Shown here: one piece after another, positions 9,100-18,106 of the stretch
Numbering within the stretch: the stretch's first letter is position 1
Layout of the letters: every line of letters begins with the position of its first letter
Origin: Mycolicibacter heraklionensis
GTDB lineage: Bacteria; Actinomycetota; Actinomycetes; Mycobacteriales; Mycobacteriaceae
Reading direction: 5' to 3'
Length of the DNA: 64,000 nt
Assembly: GCF_019645815.1 (NCBI RefSeq)
Contig: NZ_CP080997.1
Location: 2,298,880 to 2,362,879, forward strand
Translations under genes and position numbers: made by a program
Notes under the pieces: model-generated
What the model was told of the DNA's origin: nothing
Seen by the model: the letters and a program-made list of their open reading frames with translations, nothing else
Databases searched by the model: none

Positions 9100-10755
9100 T
9101 CAGCGGCGGTACGCGCGCAATCCGTCGCGGATCGCAGCTTGCGCCGCCACGTCACATTCGTTGTAGCTCAGACACCACTGCCGGGCGGCGTCGGCGTGCG
9201 GTCCGTTGCCCCGGGCCGTTTCGATGGCGCCCTGGGAGGCCAGGCCCCCGGCGTCGTCGACCTCCCAGCGGAAGCCGAAGAAGCCGGCAACCTGTTTGAT
9301 CGATGATGAGGTGCGGGCGAAAAACGTCGCGTCGAACCACTTTCGCAGGTCATAGGTGAGTCCGTCGAGCGCCTGCTCCACCTCGGCGAACCTGCGCGTG
9401 CTGGTGATCTCGGGGTGGTGCCAATGGAAGACCTGAAGCGACTTGCCCTCCCGCGCGGCGTGGCTTCGTAATTGCTGCATCCGAGAGGCGAACTCGGCGG
9501 CCAGTTCGGCCTCGGCGGCCTCGTCGAGTGGATCGAACGAGACCACGGGCCGATAGCGGGCAGTGGTGTCGTCCTGGCCGTCGCGGATACGCAGACCCCA
9601 CTGATAGATCCGGCCGTGATCATCCCACTCGATGTCGAAGTCGACCTCGATGTCGGCGGACGGAACGGTCGGTGAGGCGGGTTCGTGCGTCTCGAAATCA
9701 ATTCCGGTGCAACTCATCCGGGCTCGTCGGACCGCGTTGGCAAGCCGGTCTTGCGGCATTTTCGTGCCGACGGACTGAAGGCGGAACGCCTCGACGTGTG
9801 CGTCCACGTCGACGGCGGCCAACTGCGCGACGCTCAACACCGCGCCGTCGCCGCAGTGTCGATACAGGTACTGCCACTCCCGGACAGTGAGGTGGCCGGT
9901 CTCGAGCGCGAACGACGCGTCGTCGTCGCCGACCACGGTGGCGCAATAGTCGAACCACGCGCAGGTGGCGCAGTCGCTGATGCGGTAGGGCCGCACCAGT
10001 TCTCGTCCGGCGGCTGCTGCCCGCGCGACGTCGAGTCGGAAGGCGAACTCATGGTCGTAGCGCTGCAGGGCCGAGCGGGACTTGCGGCGTTTTGGATCGC
10101 TGGCCGAATACGTGACGATGTTCTCGGCTTCCAGGTCATACCAGGTGATACCGAGGCTCTCGCCGAGAAGATCGGTGAGGTCGGAGCTGCCGATGATGCC
10201 GCCGCGGTTCACCCCGCAGTGAAAACCCAACTCCTGCAACATCCGGGTGTAGTGCGCCAGCTGCATGACGTCGTCACGCCAGCGCGCGCCGTGATCACTG
10301 TAGCCCGGATGGGACAGCCACCGATCCGGTGCGGACAGCGTCGAGATCTTCACGTCCGCGCGTTTCGCGGAGGCCACCGTGCGGTGGTTCTTGATGTCGA
10401 CGGGCAGGTAGCCGTCCTGGTGTCTGATCAACACGTCGGGAAGTCCCCTGCGGCCGTGGACATCCGGCAGGCGCCCGCCGGAGATCACCGCGACACCGGC
10501 AGTCATCGCGGCGACGGTGCGCCGCTGACGTTCGGCCCGGCTGAGGTCGGCGTCGAGGAGCAGCAGTCGCTCCGAATCGCCGTAGCGTGCCCGGAGCTCG
10601 TCAAGAACGCGTTCCTCGAATTCGATTCCGGCAGTGCGCAGCGACTCCAAGTCCGGGCGCGGCGGCGCCGGCTCCGGGGTTCCCGGGGCGAACTCATTGT
10701 GGGTGACGCGGGCACACTGCTTTGCCGGGTAGCCGCCCAGCGTGACCGGTGCCAT
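9100..10755 (-). CDS. TM0106-type RecB-like nuclease with RNase H-like domain
   Basis: The 551-residue protein resembles the TM0106 family of putative nucleases. The N-terminal half has a PD-(D/E)XK/RecB-like core (GLPDVLIRHQDGYLPVDIKNH, with D...D-x-K) and a Cys cluster (CATCAWFDYC) resembling the Fe-S/Zn-binding segment of Cas4/AddB nucleases. The C-terminal half looks like an RNase H-fold exonuclease (DIEVDFDIEWDDHGRIYQWG; SYNECDVAAQAAI). A role in DNA processing or repair is inferred. The ATG at 10755 is preceded by GGGGAAGGA. Confidence 0.83.
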   Translation of the reverse strand: MAPVTLGGYPAKQCARVTHNEFAPGTPEPAPPRPDLESLRTAGIEFEERVLDELRARYGDSERLLLLDADLSRAERQRRTVAAMTAGVAVISGGRLPDVHGRRGLPDVLIRHQDGYLPVDIKNHRTVASAKRADVKISTLSAPDRWLSHPGYSDHGARWRDDVMQLAHYTRMLQELGFHCGVNRGGIIGSSDLTDLLGESLGITWYDLEAENIVTYSASDPKRRKSRSALQRYDHEFAFRLDVARAAAAGRELVRPYRISDCATCAWFDYCATVVGDDDASFALETGHLTVREWQYLYRHCGDGAVLSVAQLAAVDVDAHVEAFRLQSVGTKMPQDRLANAVRRARMSCTGIDFETHEPASPTVPSADIEVDFDIEWDDHGRIYQWGLRIRDGQDDTTARYRPVVSFDPLDEAAEAELAAEFASRMQQLRSHAAREGKSLQVFHWHHPEITSTRRFAEVEQALDGLTYDLRKWFDATFFARTSSSIKQVAGFFGFRWEVDDAGGLASQGAIETARGNGPHADAARQWCLSYNECDVAAQAAIRDGLRAYRR

Positions 10756-10776
10756 CGCGTCCTTCCCCGAGTGGCT

Positions 10777-11373
10777 CTACTCCGCCGACCGCTCGACGCC
10801 GGCGGCGACTTCACCGATCAGGGCCGCGACCACCCCGAACGCGAAGTACAGCGGCACCAGCCACGGCGCCACCCCGAACAACCCGTCCGAGCCGGGGGCG
10901 TAGCGGAAGTGTCCCGCCGCGGCGATCCCGATCTCGACGACGGGACCGATGGCCGCGATCAGCACACCGCAGACAATCGCCGGACGATCACCCAAGGCGC
11001 AGAAGGTGATCGCGGCGAACGCACAGATCAGCGTCGTAAGGGGAACCACCGGCGACGCATGCAACATCGCGGTGACGACGTAGCTGCCCAGGACCGCAGC
11101 CAGACCAGCCACCCCCTGACGCACGGTGACCGTTGCCCTCGGGGCCGGGAGAAGCAGTCGCAGTTCCGCCAGGAAGACCGTCGCGGATCCGACCAGAATC
11201 GGGAAATACAGCGGACTGTTCCAGATGAAGAGCACGACGTGCGCTGCCGGCAGGTATTCGGTGGTGCCGGTGATCACGTGCGAGTGGTCACCGATCAGAC
11301 CGGCCGCTCCGCCGAGGACGAACAGCAACAGTGCGATCGAGGGGCGTAATTTCACCCTCGCAGTATCGTCCAT
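10777..11373 (-). CDS. Polytopic membrane protein, unknown function
   Basis: About 198 residues with six or so hydrophobic segments (for example IALLLFVLGGAAGLIG, FPILVGSATVFLAEL, LTTLICAFAAITFCAL, WLVPLYFAFGVVAALI). No catalytic motif is visible. The start chosen is the ATG at 11373 (MDDTARVKLRPS); extending upstream would run into the divergent methyltransferase gene. Its start codon lies only four bases from the start codon of that gene on the other strand. Confidence 0.7.
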   Translation of the reverse strand: MDDTARVKLRPSIALLLFVLGGAAGLIGDHSHVITGTTEYLPAAHVVLFIWNSPLYFPILVGSATVFLAELRLLLPAPRATVTVRQGVAGLAAVLGSYVVTAMLHASPVVPLTTLICAFAAITFCALGDRPAIVCGVLIAAIGPVVEIGIAAAGHFRYAPGSDGLFGVAPWLVPLYFAFGVVAALIGEVAAGVERSAE

Positions 11374-11377
11374 TCCG

Positions 11378-11968
11378 ATGAGCGTCGAGGACCGCACCCG
11401 CTGGGATGCGAAATACGCAGGCCGCTCCGTTCCGGCGCCGGACACGGTCGGACCGGCCGCGGTGTTTGCGCCCTTCGTCGACGCGTTTCCGGCCGCGGGC
11501 TATGCGCTCGATATCGCCTGCGGTCAGGGCGCAGCGGCAGTCTGGCTGGCCCAGCGGGGCCTGCAGGTGAGCGGGTTCGACGTCTCGCCGGTCGCCATCG
11601 AGCAGGCGCGGGGGCTCGCTCAGCGCAGCGGTGTCGGCGACCGGTGCCGATTCGACGTCGTGGACCTCGATGACGGCCTGCCGGGCGGGCCACCAGCCGA
11701 CGTCGTCTACTGCGCCCGGTTCCGCGACCGTCGGCTCGACGCACCGATGGTGCAGCGGCTGGCCCCGGGCGGACTGCTGGCGGTCACCGCGCTGAGCCAG
11801 GTCGGTGCCACCCCCGGACGGTTCCGGGCTGCGCCCGGGGAACTGCGCACGGTGTTCGCCGGCCTCGAGGTGATCGCCGAGGGCGAGGCGGACGGAATGG
11901 CGTGGCTGCTGGGGCGACGCCGCCGGAAGGCGACGGCGCCGTCAGCACACGAGGACGGACGAGGCTAG
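11378..11968 (+). CDS. Class I SAM-dependent methyltransferase
   Basis: The 196-residue protein has the Rossmann-like methyltransferase core. Motif I is ALDIACGQGAAAVWLAQRG (about residues 44-62), the acidic loop of motif II is VSGFDVSPVAIEQA, and the following strand is RFDVVDLDD. The substrate is unknown. The frame is open upstream to 11126, but only the ATG at 11378 (MSVEDRTRWDAKYAG) gives a typical family N terminus. There is essentially no 5' leader, so the mRNA may be leaderless. It ends four bases before the stop of the convergent C40 peptidase gene. Confidence 0.8.
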   Translation: MSVEDRTRWDAKYAGRSVPAPDTVGPAAVFAPFVDAFPAAGYALDIACGQGAAAVWLAQRGLQVSGFDVSPVAIEQARGLAQRSGVGDRCRFDVVDLDDGLPGGPPADVVYCARFRDRRLDAPMVQRLAPGGLLAVTALSQVGATPGRFRAAPGELRTVFAGLEVIAEGEADGMAWLLGRRRRKATAPSAHEDGRG

Positions 11969-12615
11969 GCCGGCGCCGGGGCCTCGCGGTCACTGGGCTC
12001 GGGGCCGGGCTCGGCCGGGCCCTGGTCGAGCGGCAAAGCATCCATCGGCGGCGCCTCGCCAGGCGGTACGTCCATCGGCGCCTCGACGGGGGCGTCGGCC
12101 GGGGGTGCCTCAAACGGCGGAGCCGCTATGGGCGCCGCGGCCAGCTCGACGGCCATGGGCTCGGCCATCGGCTCAGCGGCGGGTTCGGGGCCCGGCTCCA
12201 CCATGGCGGCAAACTCCACCACCGGGGCGTCCGGGACAGGTGCTTCCTCCATGGGCAGGTACATGTGGTGGGTGAACTGCGGCTGGTAGGCGCCGCCGCC
12301 ACCGATCTTCACGCCGCCGGGCTCACCGCTGGCCACCGGCGTGCCGTCGGGCAGGGTCACCGCGGTGTGATGGCTGTTCCAGCCCACCACCAGAGCGTTG
12401 GGGGCGGTGCCGTATTTGAACCCGCGGGCCAGCAGTGCCGACTCCTCGTTGGCGGTGTGGAACCGGCCGCTGAAGGCCGGTCGGCCGCTGGCGACGTTGG
12501 ACACCCACGAGGCCAAACCCGAGCAATCCGTACCGGCGGGGGTGTTCCCACCAACGATGTACGGAGTGCCCGAAACCTGCTGGATGAGCGCCATCAGTGC
12601 TTCTAGACCAAACAT
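11965..12615 (-). CDS. NlpC/P60-like (C40) peptidoglycan peptidase with Ala/Pro/Glu-rich tail
   Basis: The N-terminal 110 residues show a compact NlpC/P60-type fold: TPYIVGGNTPAGTDCSGLASWVSNVA with the catalytic cysteine, and WNSHHTAVTLPDGTPVASGEPGG with the catalytic histidine. It resembles the RipD-like single-domain mycobacterial enzymes. The last 110 residues are an extreme Ala/Pro/Glu/Met-rich tail, perhaps for wall spanning. No classic signal peptide is seen. The frame extends to 12681; the start at 12615 (MFGLEALMALIQQV) is a judgement, and no candidate has a good ribosome-binding site. Confidence 0.7.
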   Translation of the reverse strand: MFGLEALMALIQQVSGTPYIVGGNTPAGTDCSGLASWVSNVASGRPAFSGRFHTANEESALLARGFKYGTAPNALVVGWNSHHTAVTLPDGTPVASGEPGGVKIGGGGAYQPQFTHHMYLPMEEAPVPDAPVVEFAAMVEPGPEPAAEPMAEPMAVELAAAPIAAPPFEAPPADAPVEAPMDVPPGEAPPMDALPLDQGPAEPGPEPSDREAPAPA

Positions 12616-12681
12616 GACCAGGCACATTAACCATGGATAACTGCACTCACCAAAATCTGTGGCGCCCATCACGTTTAGCAT

Positions 12682-12941
12682 TCATGTTGTCAAACATAAC
12701 GTCGGAACGAAAAACGCCAGGTAGATCGGTGAAAATCCACGGAGCGGGCTGGTCTATTTACGTAAGTGCTGGTAGATGACCCGTATGTGTTTGTTGAGCG
12801 TGGCCTCAAAGGTCACAAATTCGCATTATTGGGATGAAATTGCCTGATCAATGGGTGCATTGCATGTGACCCCTGCAGCCGGTATCAGCGAAAATGGCGC
12901 CGTAAGTGACGTGCCATTCTCCAGGCCGGAAGTGATGCTGC
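12682..12941. other. Low-GC intergenic region with short dyads
   Basis: This stretch between the C40 peptidase gene and the acyl-CoA dehydrogenase gene is clearly AT-richer than its neighbours. It contains short palindromes (TGTTGTCAAACA near 12685 and TTACGTAA near 12758). No coding frame is convincing. It probably holds the promoter of the peptidase gene and the transcript end of the dehydrogenase gene. Confidence 0.45.
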
Positions 12942-14117
12942 TTACAGTCCACGCTTCGCGTTTTTGATCAGATTCGACCCGATGATCAGCCGCTGAATCT
13001 CACTGGTGCCCTCGTAGAGCCGCAGAAGTCGGACATCGCGGTAGATGCGCTCCACCGGCACGCCACGGATGTATCCACTGCCGCCGTGGATCTGCACCGC
13101 CAGGTCGGCGACCTTGCCGGCCATCTCGGTGCAGAAGACCTTGGCCGCCGACGGAGCGATCCGCCGATCTTCGTTGCTCACCCACTTGCGGGCGGCATCG
13201 CGGACCAGCGCCTGGCCGGCCAGCACGCCGGTTTGCTGATCGGCGAGCATCGCCTGCACCAGCTGGAAGTCGCCGATGATGCTGCCGCCCTGGGTGGCGG
13301 TGGCGGCATAGTTCACCGATTCATCCAGCGCGCGCTGCGCGGCGCCCACCGCCAGCGCCGCAATGTGGATGCGGCCGCGGGCCAACGACGTCATCGCCGC
13401 CCGGTAGCCGATGTCCTCATTGCCCCCGACCAGGGCGGCGGCGGGCAGTCGCACGTGCGAGAAGGTGACATCGGCCGTCCAGGCGCCTTCCTGGCCCATC
13501 TTGGCGTCCTTGGCGCCGACTTCGACCCCGTCGGTATCGGCCGGTACCAGAAACACTGCGATACCGGCGCCCCGCTCGTCGGCCGGCCGGGTGCGGGCGA
13601 ACACCACGAACAGGTCGGCCAGCGGGGCGTTGGTGATGAATCGCTTCTGACCGTCCAGTACCCAGGTGTCGCCGTCACGGACGGCCTTGGTGCGCAGACC
13701 CGCGGGATTGGAGCCCGCCCCGGGCTCGGTGAGGGCGAAGGAGGCGACCGCTCCGGAGGCGATGGGCTCGAGCCAGCGCTCCTTCTGTTCGTCGGTGCCG
13801 AACCCCACCAGCACCTGGCCGGCGATGCCGTTGTTGGTGCCGAACATCGACCGCACCGACGGGCAGGTGTAGCCCAGTTCCATGGCCAGTTCGACGTCCT
13901 GGGCCAGATTCAGGCCCAGCCCGCCCCATTCCTGGGGGATCGCGTAGCCGAACAGGCCCAGGTCCTTGGCGGCCTGCCGCAGGTCGTCGGGCACGCGATC
14001 GGTGTCGAGGATCTCCTGTTCGCGCGGGAGGACCATCGTCCGGACGAACCGGCGGGTCTGGGACAGGATGTCGGCGAAGACGTCGTCTTCAACGGACGAG
14101 ACGGATGTGGTCGTCAT
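12942..14117 (-). CDS. Acyl-CoA dehydrogenase (FadE type)
   Basis: The 391-residue flavoenzyme introduces a trans-2 double bond into an acyl-CoA. The FAD/substrate motifs ASFALTEPGAGSNPAG and WVLDGQKRFITNAPLAD are present, and the C-terminal catalytic glutamate lies in RLYEGTSEIQRLIIG (about residue 368). The ATG at 14117 has an AAAGGGG ribosome-binding site. The gene is divergent from a fabG-fadA-fadE-gntR operon, with an AT-rich dyad between them, so the five genes probably form one catabolic unit. The acyl substrate cannot be told from sequence. Confidence 0.9.
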   Translation of the reverse strand: MTTTSVSSVEDDVFADILSQTRRFVRTMVLPREQEILDTDRVPDDLRQAAKDLGLFGYAIPQEWGGLGLNLAQDVELAMELGYTCPSVRSMFGTNNGIAGQVLVGFGTDEQKERWLEPIASGAVASFALTEPGAGSNPAGLRTKAVRDGDTWVLDGQKRFITNAPLADLFVVFARTRPADERGAGIAVFLVPADTDGVEVGAKDAKMGQEGAWTADVTFSHVRLPAAALVGGNEDIGYRAAMTSLARGRIHIAALAVGAAQRALDESVNYAATATQGGSIIGDFQLVQAMLADQQTGVLAGQALVRDAARKWVSNEDRRIAPSAAKVFCTEMAGKVADLAVQIHGGSGYIRGVPVERIYRDVRLLRLYEGTSEIQRLIIGSNLIKNAKRGL

Positions 14118-14144
14118 GGCACGGCCCCTTTCGGCACTGGCCGC

Positions 14145-14169
14145 CAAATCATATATGAAATATGATATG
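14145..14169. promoter_or_regulatory. AT-rich dyad, candidate GntR operator in divergent fad promoter
   Basis: A near-perfect 25-bp dyad is centred at 14157. Its core arms ATCATAT (14148-14154) and ATATGAT (14160-14166) are exact inverted repeats, with CA/TG continuing outside. It stands out in a GC-rich background and lies between the divergent acyl-CoA dehydrogenase and fabG genes. The FCD-type GntR gene at 17370 is the obvious candidate regulator; this link is inference. Confidence 0.6.
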
Positions 14170-14219
14170 CCGGACCACGGGTGGGCAGGGCATCACGACA
14201 TGTAGAGGACGGTTTCGGC

Positions 14220-14957
14220 GTGGCATTACTCAACGGGCAGACGGCGGTCATCACCGGCGGGGCGCAGGGGCTCGGCTTCGCGATCGCGCAGCGCTTCGTC
14301 GCCGAGGGCGCCCGGGTGGTGCTGGGCGATCTGAACTCTGAGGCGACCGAGGCCGCGGCTGCGCGCCTCGGCGCCGACGTGGCGGTGGCGGTACGCACCG
14401 ACGTCACCAATTCCGCCGACGTCGACGCACTGGTGGCAGCCGCCGTCGAGCGGTTCGGTGGTCTGGACATCATGGTCAACAACGCCGGCATCACCCGCGA
14501 CGCCACCATGCGCAAGATGACCGAAGACGATTTCGACCAGGTGATCGCGGTCCACCTGAAAGGCACCTGGAACGGTCTGCGCGCGGCCGCGGCGATCATG
14601 CGCGAACGCAAGCGCGGCGCGATCGTCAACATGTCCTCTATATCGGGCAAGGTCGGCATGGTCGGGCAGACCAACTATTCAGCCGCCAAGGCCGGCATCG
14701 TGGGCATGACCAAGGCCGCCAGCAAGGAGCTGGCCTACCTCGGTGTCCGCGTCAACGCGATCCAGCCCGGGCTGATCCGCTCGGCGATGACCGAGGCCAT
14801 GCCGCAGCGGATCTGGGATTCGAAGGTCGCCGAGGTACCGATGGGCCGGGCCGGCGAGCCCGACGAGGTGGCGACGGTCGCGCTGTTCCTGGCGTCCGAC
14901 ATGTCCTCTTATATGACGGGCACCGTGCTCGAGGTGACCGGCGGTCGCCACCTATGA
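14220..14957 (+). CDS. Short-chain dehydrogenase/reductase, FabG-like
   Basis: A 245-residue classical SDR, probably a 3-hydroxyacyl-CoA dehydrogenase or 3-oxoacyl reductase. The cofactor motif [12 protein letters not shown] is at residues 11-22, NNAG is present, and the catalytic Ser (MSSISG, about 139) and YSAAK (Tyr about 152) are in place. The GTG at 14220 is preceded by AGAGGA; the frame opens further upstream without a ribosome-binding site. Its stop overlaps the thiolase start as ATGA, so the two are translationally coupled. Confidence 0.88.
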   Translation: MALLNGQTAVITGGAQGLGFAIAQRFVAEGARVVLGDLNSEATEAAAARLGADVAVAVRTDVTNSADVDALVAAAVERFGGLDIMVNNAGITRDATMRKMTEDDFDQVIAVHLKGTWNGLRAAAAIMRERKRGAIVNMSSISGKVGMVGQTNYSAAKAGIVGMTKAASKELAYLGVRVNAIQPGLIRSAMTEAMPQRIWDSKVAEVPMGRAGEPDEVATVALFLASDMSSYMTGTVLEVTGGRHL

Positions 14958-16171
14958 CCCTGCGCGAGGCGGTGATCTGCGAACCGGTTCGGACCCCCAT
15001 CGGCCGCTACGGCGGCATGTTCAAGTCGCTGACCGCCGTCGAACTCGGCGTCGCCGCACTGACCGGGCTGCTGGAGCGCACCGGCCTGCCCGCCGATGCC
15101 ATCGACGACGTGGTGCTGGGGCACTGCTATCCCAGCAGCGAAGCACCGGCGATCGGGCGGGTGGTCGCCCTGGACTCCGGCCTTCCGGTGACGGTGCCGG
15201 GCATGCAGGTCGACCGGCGGTGCGGATCGGGGTTGCAGGCGGTGATCCAGGCCTGCCTGCAGGTCGGCAGTGGCGCGCACGAGGTGGTGATCGCCGGCGG
15301 TGCCGAGAGCATGAGCAATGTGGCGTTCTACTCCACCGACATGCGCTGGGGCGCAGGCCGCGACGGAGTACGGGTGCACGACGGCCTGGCACGCGGCCGG
15401 ACCACTGCCGGTGGGCAATACCACCCGGTGCCCGGCGGCATGTTGGAGACCGCGGAGAACCTGCGCCGCCACTACCAGATCTCCCGCGCCGAGCAGGACG
15501 AGCTTGCGGTCACCTCGCATCAGCGCGCGGTGGCGGCCCAGCGCAGCGGTGTGCTCGCCGACGAGATCGTCGGTGTCACCGTGCGCTCCCGCACCGGCGA
15601 GCAGCGGATCGACACCGACGAGCATCCCCGCGCCGACACCTCGGTGGAGTCGCTGGCCAAACTGAAACCGGTTCTGGGCAAAAGCGATCCCGACGCCACC
15701 GTGACCGCCGGCAACTCCAGCGGCCAGAACGACGCGGCCTCGATGTGCGTGGTGACCACCCGGGACAAGGCGCAGCAACTGGGCCTGACTCCGCTGGTGC
15801 GGCTGGTCTCCTGGGGCCTGGCCGGAGTCAAGCCCGAAGTCATGGGCATCGGCCCGGTGCCGGCCACCGATATCGCCCTGGCCAAGGCCGGCCTCACGCT
15901 CGCCGACATCGACCTGATCGAGCTCAACGAGGCCTTTGCCGCTCAGGCGCTGGCGGTCATGGCGGAGTGGCGATTCGGCGCCGCGGACCGGGACCGGACC
16001 AACGTGCACGGTTCCGGAATCTCGCTGGGCCATCCGGTGGGCGCGACCGGCGGCCGGATGCTGGCGACGCTGGCGCGGGAGCTGAACCGTCGCCAGGAGC
16101 GCTACGGACTGGAAACCATGTGCATCGGGGGCGGCCAGGGCTTGGCCGCCGTGTTCGAGAGGGTGGCGTAA
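14954..16171 (+). CDS. Acetyl-CoA acyltransferase (thiolase, FadA type)
   Basis: The 405-residue thiolase cleaves 3-ketoacyl-CoA with CoA. The nucleophilic Cys90 is in [12 protein letters not shown], His360 in [11 protein letters not shown], and the second catalytic cysteine, Cys390, in MCIGGGQG; these are the canonical positions for a degradative thiolase. It overlaps fabG by four bases and abuts the following acyl-CoA dehydrogenase directly (stop at 16169-16171, ATG at 16172), consistent with one operon. Confidence 0.93.
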   Translation: MTLREAVICEPVRTPIGRYGGMFKSLTAVELGVAALTGLLERTGLPADAIDDVVLGHCYPSSEAPAIGRVVALDSGLPVTVPGMQVDRRCGSGLQAVIQACLQVGSGAHEVVIAGGAESMSNVAFYSTDMRWGAGRDGVRVHDGLARGRTTAGGQYHPVPGGMLETAENLRRHYQISRAEQDELAVTSHQRAVAAQRSGVLADEIVGVTVRSRTGEQRIDTDEHPRADTSVESLAKLKPVLGKSDPDATVTAGNSSGQNDAASMCVVTTRDKAQQLGLTPLVRLVSWGLAGVKPEVMGIGPVPATDIALAKAGLTLADIDLIELNEAFAAQALAVMAEWRFGAADRDRTNVHGSGISLGHPVGATGGRMLATLARELNRRQERYGLETMCIGGGQGLAAVFERVA

Positions 16172-17365
16172 ATGACGAAGCTGTGCCAGACGTTGGGGCT
16201 GACCGAGAGCCAGACCGAGATCATCGCGGCGGTAAGGGCTTTCGTCGACAAAGAGGTCATCCCGCACGCCGCCGAATTCGAGCGTGCCGACGCCTACCCG
16301 CAACAGATCGTTGACGGCATGCGGCAGTTGGGCCTGTTCGGCTTGATGATTCCGGAGGCCTACGGCGGGCTGGGCGAGTCCTTGCTCACCTACGCGTTGT
16401 GCGTCGAGGAGCTCGCGCGCGGCTGGATGAGCATCTCGGGGGTGATCAACACCCATTTCATCGTCGCCTACATGCTGCGCCAGCACGGCACCGACGAGCA
16501 GAAACAGCGCTACCTGCCGGCGATGGCGACCGGCGATGTGCGCGGGGCGTTTTCGATGTCCGAACCCGAGCTGGGCTCCGACGTCGCCGCCATCCGCACC
16601 CGGGCCACCCCCACCGGAGACGGTGACTACCTCATCAACGGCCAGAAGATGTGGCTGACCAACGGCGCCACCTCGAGCCTGGTGGCGGTGCTGGTCCACA
16701 CCGATGAGGGAGCGGACACCCCGCACCGCAACATGACGGCGTTCCTGGTCGAAAAGCCCACCGGATTCGGTGAAGTCGTCACGGGGCTGACCATCCCCGG
16801 CAAGCTCGACAAGCTCGGATACAAGGGCATCGACACCACCGAGATGATCTTCGACGACTATCGGGCCAGCGCCGCCGACATCCTGGGCGGCACCACCGGC
16901 CGCGGCTTCTACCAGATGATGGACGGCATCGAGGTCGGCCGGGTCAACGTCGCGGCACGCGCCTGCGGGGTGGGCATCCGTGCTTTCGAGCTGGCAGCCC
17001 GATACGCCCAGCAGCGCAGCACCTTCGGCAAGCCGATCGCCGAGCACCAGGCCGTCGCGTTCGGGCTCGCCGAGATGGCGACCAAGGTGGAGGCCGCACA
17101 CCTGATGGTCGTCAACGCGGCTCGGTTGAAGGATTCCGGCGAACGCAACGACCTCGCGGCAGGTATGGCGAAATACCTGGCCAGCGAGTACTGCAACGAG
17201 ATCACCCAGCAGAGCTTCCGAATCCACGGCGGCTACGGCTACTCGAAGGAATACGAGATCGAGCGCCTGATGCGCGACGCGCCGTTCCTGTTGATCGGCG
17301 AGGGAACCAGCGAGATCCAGAAGCAGATCATCAGCAAGCGCCTGCTGGCCGACTACCGCATCTGA
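16172..17365 (+). CDS. Acyl-CoA dehydrogenase (FadE type)
   Basis: A second acyl-CoA dehydrogenase of 397 residues. Family motifs: GAFSMSEPELGSDVAAIRT, YLINGQKMWLTNGATSS, the helix SFRIHGGYGYSKEYEIERL, and the C-terminal catalytic glutamate in LIGEGTSEIQKQIISKRLL. It directly follows the thiolase gene and is followed four bases later by gntR. Two different FadE proteins in one cassette suggest either two steps of one pathway or heteromer formation; sequence alone cannot decide. Confidence 0.91.
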   Translation: MTKLCQTLGLTESQTEIIAAVRAFVDKEVIPHAAEFERADAYPQQIVDGMRQLGLFGLMIPEAYGGLGESLLTYALCVEELARGWMSISGVINTHFIVAYMLRQHGTDEQKQRYLPAMATGDVRGAFSMSEPELGSDVAAIRTRATPTGDGDYLINGQKMWLTNGATSSLVAVLVHTDEGADTPHRNMTAFLVEKPTGFGEVVTGLTIPGKLDKLGYKGIDTTEMIFDDYRASAADILGGTTGRGFYQMMDGIEVGRVNVAARACGVGIRAFELAARYAQQRSTFGKPIAEHQAVAFGLAEMATKVEAAHLMVVNAARLKDSGERNDLAAGMAKYLASEYCNEITQQSFRIHGGYGYSKEYEIERLMRDAPFLLIGEGTSEIQKQIISKRLLADYRI

Positions 17366-17369
17366 AATC

Positions 17370-18092
17370 ATGTCTGCCCCCGACTTCAGCACCCGGCCGC
17401 AGTTGTCGGAAGCCGTCGCGCGTTTCGTGCGCCAGCGGATCTTCGACGGCGGTTACGCCGCGGGGGAGTACGTCCGATTGGACCAGCTGGCAACGGAATT
17501 GGGCATCAGCGTCACCCCGGTGCGGGAGGCATTGTTCGAGTTGCGTGCTGAAGGCCTGCTCGACCAGCAGCCGCACCGCGGGTTCGTCGTGTTGCCGGTG
17601 ACCAAGCGGGATCTGGCCGATGTCGCCGAGGTCCAGGCGTTCGTGGGCGGCGAGCTGGCGGCACGGGCCGCCGCCGGCATCACCGAGGAGCAGTTGAGCG
17701 AGCTGAATGAGATTCAGTCCCGGCTGGAGCAGGCCTACGCCGGAGACGACGAAGAGCGGACCGTGCGGCTCAACCACGATTTCCATCGAGCGATCAATGT
17801 GGCCGCCGCCTCACCCAAGCTGGCCCAAATGATGTCGCAGATAACCCGGTACGCGCCCGAGGCCGTTTTCCCAGGGATCGCCGGGTGGCCGGAGCGGTCC
17901 ATGCAGGATCATCGGCGGGTGCTCGCCGCGCTGGCGGCACGCGATCAGGCGCTGGCCCGCACCGCGATGGCCGAACACTTGGCGGCCGGCGTGATGCCGC
18001 TGATCGAGCATCTGACCGATCGCGGCGTGGTGGAGTCCGAAGACGACTGCGTGGCGCGGGCCGATCAGCGCCCGGCGGCGACGGGGACGTGA
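17370..18092 (+). CDS. GntR-family transcriptional regulator (FCD domain)
   Basis: The 240-residue protein has an N-terminal winged helix-turn-helix (LDQLATELGISVTPVREALFELRAEGLL, about residues 33-60). It is followed by an all-helical FCD ligand-binding domain containing the metal-ligand pattern DFHRAIN and QDHRRVLAAL. It is the last gene of the fabG-fadA-fadE operon. It is therefore the likely sensor of an acyl-CoA or fatty acid and the likely binder of the dyad at 14145-14169. Confidence 0.88.
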   Translation: MSAPDFSTRPQLSEAVARFVRQRIFDGGYAAGEYVRLDQLATELGISVTPVREALFELRAEGLLDQQPHRGFVVLPVTKRDLADVAEVQAFVGGELAARAAAGITEEQLSELNEIQSRLEQAYAGDDEERTVRLNHDFHRAINVAAASPKLAQMMSQITRYAPEAVFPGIAGWPERSMQDHRRVLAALAARDQALARTAMAEHLAAGVMPLIEHLTDRGVVESEDDCVARADQRPAATGT

Positions 18093-18106
18093 GAACGTAT
18101 CAACCT

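Noticed and set aside
14909..17392. Long open frame on the minus strand across the thiolase/fadE genes
   Set aside because: It is the antisense shadow of well-supported genes. Its product is rich in His/Arg/Gln/Gly with no domain, as expected from high-GC codon bias.
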